Positions 51,196 through 56,435 of a DNA stretch of 56,435 nucleotides are shown here, piece by piece. A program made the position numbers and the translations under genes. Numbering within the stretch: the stretch's first letter is position 1; each line of letters starts with the position of its first letter. Origin of the DNA: RUG14871 sp045539425 (GTDB lineage Bacteria; Bacillota_I; Bacilli_A; Erysipelotrichales; Erysipelotrichaceae); the NCBI GenBank assembly GCA_045539425.1, contig JAZQFH010000044.1, positions 1 to 56,435 on the forward strand. Reading direction: 5' to 3'. The notes under the pieces are model-generated. The model did no database searches and was not told the origin of the DNA. It saw nothing but the letters and a program-made list of their open reading frames with translations.

Positions 51196-51276
51196 GGTTT
51201 CCTCCTCAAAACGGAATCGGCACTTAGATAATAATATAAAGAAAGGTTCACCGGATGATGCTGCCTCATGTTTCCT

Positions 51277-51972
51277 TTATCTTACGATGCTCATATAGGT
51301 GTTATACAGATCACCCATTACATCTCTGATCCGGATATAGGTCTCTCTGATCTCCATATTCTCCGAGAGGTAAAGATAATCCTCGGAACGTATCAGATCC
51401 ATGAGTATCTTCTTGTTTTCATAATCCTTTACCGGATCGGAAGATGTTTCCGTTTCCAGCTCTTTTAAATAGGCCTTCAGGAATTCGAGATAGCGTCCGT
51501 TTAGCTCTCTTTCTTTGCAGAGTATTTTGAGACGCTGATAGTGGGAAGAGATGTCAGAGGCAATAAACCTGCTCCAGTACTGCGGCTGCTCTTTCGCGTA
51601 TCCGTGATCAAACGGAGTACGGACATCATCGCCGGACAGAAGGATTCTGCGGTGGTAAGTATCTTTCAGCTTCCCGTATATTTTTCCGTTCAATTCGGTA
51701 AAGGAGGAAAAGTCTTCCCACAGCATGCTTTCCAGGATTTCTGTCATCGTTTCCGTGTCACGTATCTCCGTTTCCGAAATCCAGTAGGGGTAATAGCCGT
51801 TCATGCTGCCCAGAAGGACAACCTTTTCCTCCTTTGGCAGATATGCAAACTCAATGATTCTCTGAGTGCTCAGATCCTGTTTATGGTTTGGCCTGATCAG
51901 CCCGTAATAGGATATCTGATTGAAACGGCTGATATCCTTTTCCTCTTTTTCCATTTTTTGAAACAGTTTCAT
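51277..51972 (-). CDS. hypothetical protein
   Basis: A 231-residue soluble protein. Charged and mostly helical in the C-terminal half (HYQRLKILCKERELNGRYLEFL), with beta-strand-like segments earlier (EKVVLLGSMNGYYPYWISE). No motif that I can name. CGGAGGG precedes the ATG. It is the middle of three uncharacterised same-strand genes after 50.4 kb; gaps of ~80 bp have no clear terminators, so a common transcript is possible. A/T content looks higher than in the carbohydrate island. Confidence 0.65.
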   Translation of the reverse strand: MKLFQKMEKEEKDISRFNQISYYGLIRPNHKQDLSTQRIIEFAYLPKEEKVVLLGSMNGYYPYWISETEIRDTETMTEILESMLWEDFSSFTELNGKIYGKLKDTYHRRILLSGDDVRTPFDHGYAKEQPQYWSRFIASDISSHYQRLKILCKERELNGRYLEFLKAYLKELETETSSDPVKDYENKKILMDLIRSEDYLYLSENMEIRETYIRIRDVMGDLYNTYMSIVR

Positions 51973-52053
51973 ATGTTTCCCTCCGGTTGAAAATCTCTCA
52001 ACACACGTATTTCATGTTACCTGCATTTGCGGGAATCTGCACGTTCCCGGTTC

Positions 52054-53490
52054 TCAATAACCAAGGAATTTTTTCAGATCATTGTCAGGAAGAAGCTCTT
52101 TTTTTCCGAGACCGAACGAATTACCCGGAACGATCTTCAGATAACGGTCAAGAAATTCCTCGTATGAATTTGTTTCAAAGCAGTGCGGCGGGATGAAAAA
52201 ATCTCTGCTGCCGCCTGTCGTACGGTTTCCCGCAGTCACGCTTACCTTGTAGTCACCGGACTGCAGTTTATAGAAAACGTAGCTCTCAAGATTCCAACCG
52301 TACAGACTGATGTGTCCGAACTCTGGCGCATAGCTTGCCACGGTTTTATTTGCCTCAAGCGCCGCGCTCTGATAGTCATATTCAACGCATTCGATAAACC
52401 GTTCGGCGCTTTCCACATCGAACACGGAATACTCACTTTCATTCCCGTATTTCCTGACGAATTCAAGGTCTCCGTCGACCTTGCGTATATCATACTGCCA
52501 GCCCTTTTTCAGCATCTTTTCATCCAGCCAGCGATAATCCTTTTTGACGTTATGGAACGCTTTTTCGAGATATACGCTGATATCCGTGCCGAACTTGAAT
52601 TTTGACTCCGGATTCGCGTTTTTCACAACATGGCGCGTATATCTGTAAAGAAAATCAATGAACTCATCCGCTGTAGTGCCTTCCTCCCAGGGAGTCACGA
52701 TATCGGAGTCGTCATAATAGCTTTTGCTGAACTGACAGAAAACGTATTTGCCGTGAAGAGGCGCGATCTGCCAGACGGGCGTGCGTTTTTTCATCATCGT
52801 AACGGTTGCCCAGTAAAACTCTTCGCGCAGTTTTTCAAGCGCCTTTTCATAATACACATTGATATCCATGCCGTATTTGAACAGCTCAGGATCCATGGAA
52901 GGGTGTTTGTTCAGTTTCCTTTCGCGCTTTTTCTCGTTTTCACGCTCTAACTCCATCGCGAAGAAATCATCGGTACTGAGTGGCGTCCATACCCATACCT
53001 TGTCATGGCTGTAACTCGAGAGTGCCGGGGCATAAATAAAGGCTCCTCCGGCTTCGTGTTTCCATTTTTCCCATCTTCCGGCCGCCAGAGTTCCGTCTTT
53101 CATTATCAATAGACAGTACTGTTCCTGCTTCGGCCTCTTTCTGTCGGCAAACGACCGGAAGCCGTCAAACTGAACGCTTCGGCTGCCTTCTTTTTCAGGT
53201 CCGAGGTTGATCCAGCCGATCTCTTCATCTTCGAGGCATTCACTCAGATCATAGCGCTCAAGAGAATGCCATCTTGCGACTTCACTCGATTCTATGACAT
53301 CGGCGGTACCGCGGATGAACTGTCCTTTCGCGGAGGTTTCCTTCCCGGAGGGTTGCCAGCTTCCGGCGGTGTAATCACCGCTCTTCAGCTCCATAAGACA
53401 GAACTCTCCGTATTGCGGCATGTCTTTGTCTTTCACGTCGTGAAATTCATTGAATGACAGAATGAGATTCTTATAATCGGCTGTAAACAT
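52054..53490 (-). CDS. large hypothetical protein with an internal duplication
   Basis: A 478-residue soluble protein. The middle contains two similar units: KYGMDINVYYEKALEKLREE followed later by KFGTDISVYLEKAFHNVKKD, spaced about 95 residues apart, each with a following Lys-rich W-containing stretch. The N-terminal part has YCLLIMKDGTLAAGRWEKW and an earlier FCLMELKSGDYTAGSW, also alike, so the protein seems built from repeated pairs. The last 60 residues include SVTAGNRTTGGSRDFF. No catalytic signature seen. GGGGG precedes the ATG. No membrane segment or signal peptide. Confidence 0.7.
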   Translation of the reverse strand: MFTADYKNLILSFNEFHDVKDKDMPQYGEFCLMELKSGDYTAGSWQPSGKETSAKGQFIRGTADVIESSEVARWHSLERYDLSECLEDEEIGWINLGPEKEGSRSVQFDGFRSFADRKRPKQEQYCLLIMKDGTLAAGRWEKWKHEAGGAFIYAPALSSYSHDKVWVWTPLSTDDFFAMELERENEKKRERKLNKHPSMDPELFKYGMDINVYYEKALEKLREEFYWATVTMMKKRTPVWQIAPLHGKYVFCQFSKSYYDDSDIVTPWEEGTTADEFIDFLYRYTRHVVKNANPESKFKFGTDISVYLEKAFHNVKKDYRWLDEKMLKKGWQYDIRKVDGDLEFVRKYGNESEYSVFDVESAERFIECVEYDYQSAALEANKTVASYAPEFGHISLYGWNLESYVFYKLQSGDYKVSVTAGNRTTGGSRDFFIPPHCFETNSYEEFLDRYLKIVPGNSFGLGKKELLPDNDLKKFLGY

Positions 53491-53623
53491 ATTTCCCCCT
53501 TCGTCTTTCCGGCATCGATAACCGGATCAATATTGTTACATGGAACACGGCGATGTTCTGATAAAATGCGGTTTGGATGAATTCAGAAGAATCCGGCAGC
53601 GTAAAGATCAGGCTTTTGCCGCT

Positions 53624-54217
53624 TTAGCGGTTTGTCCATTCCAGAAGATAGCGGTAGTGCAGGGCATACCTGACTGAGGCAGTGGGAATTTCACGCCGGA
53701 TGACCTTACGGATCTCATCCATTTTCATAAAGCGGTAATCCGTTTTGATTCCCAGCTGTTCGGAAGTCTGCATGTGATGAAGAGACGATATAATTTTCGA
53801 TGGAATGACTCTTGCGGCTTCCAGAAGCCATTCCGTTACGCTGGAAGGTCTTGAAAGACCGACAATCAGAAGCTTTCCTGAAAGTGACAGAAGTGACTTC
53901 GTTTTCTTTAGGGCTTCAGCCATATTCATGTGATGAATGGATGCGACAAATACAACGGCATCAAACTGCATGTCTGTACGGTAGTTTTCAAAACTGACGT
54001 TTACAAACTCAGTATTCCTGCCGGTATTGCGGGAAGTGGCTTTTTCAATACAATGGGGATCCGTATCGATTCCGACGATCCGTTTTGTCCCGTCAGAAAG
54101 AAACAGTGCCAAAGAGCCGTCAGAGCACCCTACATCCAAAACGGTTTCGCATTTTTTCGTTTTCTTTTTTACCCACGGATAATAAGCGGAATTATGATTC
54201 CAGTACATTTGATACAC
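53624..54217 (-). CDS. class I SAM-dependent methyltransferase
   Basis: About 197 residues. VLDVGCSDGSLALFLSDG is motif I (SAM binding), VGIDTDPHC the acidic residue of strand 2, FDAVVFVASIHHM motif II and LSLSGKLLIVGL a late strand. Substrate unknown; the fold is of the methyltransferase 11/12 type. Start: an ATG 27 bases upstream is only four bases after a TATAAT box and has no binding site; the GTG used here has AAAAAGGA seven bases before it. The ATG three codons later is a further alternative. Confidence 0.85.
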   Translation of the reverse strand: MYQMYWNHNSAYYPWVKKKTKKCETVLDVGCSDGSLALFLSDGTKRIVGIDTDPHCIEKATSRNTGRNTEFVNVSFENYRTDMQFDAVVFVASIHHMNMAEALKKTKSLLSLSGKLLIVGLSRPSSVTEWLLEAARVIPSKIISSLHHMQTSEQLGIKTDYRFMKMDEIRKVIRREIPTASVRYALHYRYLLEWTNR

Positions 54218-54246
54218 GGTTGAATCCTTTTTGTCCCTCTGCATTT

Positions 54247-54252
54247 ATTATA
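54247..54252 (-). promoter_or_regulatory. -10 box of the methyltransferase gene
   Basis: TATAAT on the minus strand, 30 bp before the preferred GTG start. Confidence 0.4.
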
Positions 54253-54284
54253 CAAAAACAGGACCGCTGCGGTCCTGTTTGTTA
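54253..54284 (-). terminator. terminator of the radical SAM transcript
   Basis: AACAGGACCG/CGGTCCTGTT, loop of three, T5 on the minus strand; directly before the methyltransferase promoter. Confidence 0.85.
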
Positions 54285-54290
54285 TCATCA

Positions 54291-54476
54291 TCAATTGGAA
54301 TGCTCCTGTTTCAGTGGAAATGTTTTGACCAGATAGAGTGAATAGCCTCCCAGAATGACTATGATTATCACAAGATTGAGAATCATTTCCACCTGCGGGC
54401 TGAAGCCTTCCGTTGTCTGCAGAAATCCGTCCGCCGTCTCATAGGGCGGGCAGTTGATTCCTCCTGAGAAATGCAT
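54291..54476 (-). CDS. small single-pass membrane protein with a radical SAM-like head (61 codons)
   Basis: AAGGAAG lies seven bases before the ATG and overlaps the stop of the preceding radical SAM gene. Residues 1-25 align without gaps to the N-terminus of that neighbour, identical at nine positions (MHF, PY at 11-12, LQ at 19-20, T22, G24), but the first cluster cysteine is replaced by F25 in LQTTEGF. After that the sequence is unrelated: a hydrophobic helix (about 32-50; LNLVIIIVILGGYSLYLV) and a short basic tail. It looks like a duplicated radical SAM gene reduced to its head and joined to a membrane tail. Catalysis is impossible; a membrane peptide may be made. Confidence 0.6.
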   Translation of the reverse strand: MHFSGGINCPPYETADGFLQTTEGFSPQVEMILNLVIIIVILGGYSLYLVKTFPLKQEHSN

Positions 54477-54488
54477 GATTTTACTTCC

Positions 54489-55367
54489 TTACAGCGTTCT
54501 CTTGTTTCTGCGGATCGCCGCAAGTCTGTCCATATCGCCGTAACGGATCTCGTGATCCAGCGCCTCGATGATCTTATCCTTTCTCTTCAGAAAATCGGGA
54601 CCGGACAGATGGATGCCGGAGGTATGGTGGGTATTGAAATAGCAGTCACAGGTCAGGTGCTCCACAAAAACCTTCAGCTCGATCAGCATCTCTTTCTCCG
54701 TAAGCGGAGTAAACTCACCGCGCTCGGCTTCTTCGAGAAGCGGAGTCCCGGGGAAAAGCGTCAGCCCTCCCGTGCCGACGAGCATGGGCTTGCACCGGCT
54801 GAAAAGCTCTGCCGAGTGGATGGCATGATCCATACTGTGTTCTTTACCGGCAACGCCGTTGAGGAAGCAGAGCCAGAAGTCAATCCCCGCTTCCGTCAGC
54901 TTTGCGCACTGTTCGACGATATCTGCCGCTGTACAGTTCTTGTTGACGCGCTCCAGCGTCCAGTCATCACCGCTTTCCGAGCCCAGAGAAATCTCACGAA
55001 GGCCCAAATCCTTTAATGCCTTCAGCTGCTCCACCGTTTTATTTCGGATATCCGTAACTCTGGTACATGCGTAAATGTACTCCATCTTCGGCAGGTACCT
55101 GTTGATCATCTCAAGGATAGGTGCCAGCTTGTCATAGGTCATGCAGAGCGGATTTGCCGATAGGAGTTGGATCGTTTTGGCGTCAGGGACAATCTCAGCA
55201 AGCTCCTTCAGGTCCTCCTCAATCCATTCTATCGGCTGCAGTTTGAAAGGCACTCCCTTGTACATCGTGCAGAACTTGCAGCTGTTGTGAGTACATCCTT
55301 GTGTGATCTGCAAAAGAGGGAACGTGGGCCAGTACGGGTTTCTGTATACGGTATCTGTAAAATGCAT
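54489..55367 (-). CDS. radical SAM protein
   Basis: A 292-residue enzyme. The cluster motif is CTHNSCKFC near residues 25-33; ISLGSESGDDWTLERVNKNC and FLNGVAGKEHS belong to the HemN/Elp3-like radical SAM barrel (Elp3/MiaB/NifB class). Members in Bacillota of this size are uncharacterised. The start ATG has AGGAGAAC; a longer frame upstream is the tail of the reductase gene in another frame. First of two genes, with the radical SAM-like mini-gene behind it. Thirteen bases separate it from the FMN reductase gene, so all three minus-strand genes from the window edge may share a transcript. Confidence 0.9.
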   Translation of the reverse strand: MHFTDTVYRNPYWPTFPLLQITQGCTHNSCKFCTMYKGVPFKLQPIEWIEEDLKELAEIVPDAKTIQLLSANPLCMTYDKLAPILEMINRYLPKMEYIYACTRVTDIRNKTVEQLKALKDLGLREISLGSESGDDWTLERVNKNCTAADIVEQCAKLTEAGIDFWLCFLNGVAGKEHSMDHAIHSAELFSRCKPMLVGTGGLTLFPGTPLLEEAERGEFTPLTEKEMLIELKVFVEHLTCDCYFNTHHTSGIHLSGPDFLKRKDKIIEALDHEIRYGDMDRLAAIRRNKRTL

Positions 55368-55380
55368 ACTATGTTCTCCT

Positions 55381-56031
55381 TTACCAAGGTTTCCTGACCA
55401 TCTCCGCGCCGAGCGCAAAGACCTTTTTCCGCTCCTCCGGGAACACCTTTTCATGACGCTCTTTCTTGGCTTCCGGATTGAACATGGTCCAGTTGAAGCG
55501 ACTGTAATCCTTCACCTGAAGGGTGTTGCCCGCGATGAACAGCTTTGTGTTTCCAACAAATGCATCCAAGGATTTCTGGTATCCCTTGAGCATTTTCCGA
55601 TACCCCGCAGGCGCATAGAACTCCTTCGGCGAGTTGCTCGTCATGATGAAGAGGACTGGGATTTCCCGATCACTGTACCTGCGTGGATCGGTCTTGTAGG
55701 TCAGCGACTGGAAGATCAGCCGTTCATACAAGGCGCGAAAACCGGCTGAGACGTCTCCAAGGTAATTGGGCGTGCCGATGATCAGCCCGTCTGTATTGCG
55801 GATCGCGTCCAGTACAGGTGCAAGACCATCCTTACAGATACACTTTCCCTCATTGGGTGCCAGTTTGCAGCCAAAACAGGAAATACAGCCTGTAAACTTT
55901 TCCAGCTTATACAGATCGAAAATCTTGATCTCAGCGCCCTCCGCCTCGGCTCCTTTGGCTGCCTCCCGGATGAGAGTCCCGGTGTTCCATTCGGTGCGGG
56001 GGCTGGCATTGATAGCGACAATTGTTTTCAT
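55381..56031 (-). CDS. NADPH-dependent FMN reductase/flavodoxin family protein
   Basis: A 216-residue flavoprotein. IVAINASPRTEWNTGTLIRE is the FMN phosphate loop, IIGTPNYLGDVSAGFRALYE the second loop. A four-Cys segment, FTGCISCFGCKLAP and GKCICKDG, resembles the iron-sulfur or redox Cys region of iron-sulfur flavoproteins. The ATG has GAGGTGC upstream; three residues further upstream is only an alternative start. It lies 12 bp after the nitroreductase gene, suggesting a shared redox function. Confidence 0.9.
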   Translation of the reverse strand: MKTIVAINASPRTEWNTGTLIREAAKGAEAEGAEIKIFDLYKLEKFTGCISCFGCKLAPNEGKCICKDGLAPVLDAIRNTDGLIIGTPNYLGDVSAGFRALYERLIFQSLTYKTDPRRYSDREIPVLFIMTSNSPKEFYAPAGYRKMLKGYQKSLDAFVGNTKLFIAGNTLQVKDYSRFNWTMFNPEAKKERHEKVFPEERKKVFALGAEMVRKPW

Positions 56032-56043
56032 ACGCAGCACCTC

Positions 56044-56435
56044 TTATAGTTCAAACACAAAGTCCTCAATGGGTTTTCTCTTATAATGCCAGCCATTGGC
56101 CTTGGCCCGTTCATTGGGATAACCCAGCCCCAGCATCATAACGGGGATCATATAATCCGGCAGGCCAAAGGTGTCTACTACTGACTTTGAGTCAAAGCCT
56201 CTGATCCAGATGGTGTGAACGCCGAGCTCCTCCGCTTCATACATCATGGTGGTCGCCGCGATGGAGGCGTCCTGCTCACCGGAGTTGTAGTTCTGGTAGT
56301 ACCGGTCGCCCGGGTTCGTCCAGACTTCACGCATGTCGTAGCAGACGAGGATCATCAGCGGCACGTTGTAATGGAAGTGCGTGACGGTCTTCAGTTTTTT
56401 CAGCCCTTCTTCACTGCGGATCAGGTAAAACTTCT
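56044..56435 (-). CDS. nitroreductase family protein, C-terminal part (5' end outside window)
   Basis: About 129 residues visible, frame open to the window edge. NVPLMILVCYDM, SIAATTMMYEAEELGVHTIWI and MMLGLGYPNERAKANG are conserved FMN-binding and C-terminal parts of nitroreductase-type NAD(P)H:FMN oxidoreductases; YNSGEQDASIAATTMM aligns with the flavin-contacting helix. It probably reduces nitro, quinone or similar electron acceptors. Upstream of the FMN reductase gene. Confidence 0.88.
   Translation of the reverse strand, partial: KFYLIRSEEGLKKLKTVTHFHYNVPLMILVCYDMREVWTNPGDRYYQNYNSGEQDASIAATTMMYEAEELGVHTIWIRGFDSKSVVDTFGLPDYMIPVMMLGLGYPNERAKANGWHYKRKPIEDFVFEL

Noticed and set aside
1..56435. 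CRISPR arrays, tRNA/rRNA genes, insertion sequences, prophage or att sites
   Set aside because: No repeat-spacer array, RNA gene, transposase, integrase or flanking direct repeats were found on reading; the lysozyme-type domain at 32.8 kb belongs to a membrane-anchored cellular protein, not a phage.

Overview
The window reads as chromosomal DNA of an anaerobic, low-GC-type Gram-positive bacterium (Bacillota), although its own GC looks close to 50 percent. Evidence: purine-rich AGGAGG-type ribosome binding sites, short Rho-independent terminators after most genes, lipoprotein signal peptides, an LCP-family wall-polymer protein, a GH25 lysozyme, an oxygen-independent (class III) ribonucleotide reductase and many flavodoxin/FMN proteins. 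A gut or oral member of the Erysipelotrichia is my best guess, from gene content only. No rRNA, tRNA, CRISPR array, transposase or prophage was seen.

Layout. (a) 1-8200: end of nrdD fused to a redoxin domain, a membrane protein, a kinase-phosphatase of Pnkp type, a TGS/uridine-kinase-type nucleoside kinase, Bcp peroxiredoxin, a lipid kinase, a lipoprotein LCP enzyme and a YhhN membrane protein. (b) 8300-27100: a carbohydrate island with two AraC regulators, a GH1 enzyme with a sugar isomerase-like protein, a GPH transporter with a GH2 enzyme, a secreted pullulanase, and an esterase-GH31-GPH transporter operon; a consensus CcpA (cre) site and paired AraC-like half-sites lie at the promoters. 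A membrane protein, an M20 amidohydrolase and a flavodoxin sit inside it. (c) 27100-41000: an RCK_C membrane protein, a CrtI-like flavoenzyme with its own NAD(P)H/2Fe-2S reductase, an amidohydrolase-HD pair, two Ig-like-domain wall hydrolases, a large polytopic membrane protein, a PrsW-like protease, and an exported flavodoxin with a DUF4405 membrane cytochrome-like protein. (d) 41000-56435: acetyltransferases, small lipoproteins, several membrane proteins, an XRE regulator with a phased operator array, a Sel1-repeat membrane protein, a 6-phospho-beta-glucosidase, uncharacterised proteins, a methyltransferase, a radical SAM protein, an FMN reductase and the edge of a nitroreductase gene.

Most unusual: four very short genes (33, 46, 32 and 61 codons) that keep a good ribosome binding site and the recognisable first 20-30 residues of a large metalloenzyme (amidohydrolase, metallo-beta-lactamase fold, 5'-nucleotidase, radical SAM). 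At least two, and perhaps three, also end with what looks like the authentic C-terminus of the same family, joined in frame. They look like internally deleted gene remnants that may still be expressed. Family assignments come from recognising motifs by eye; no database search was run.
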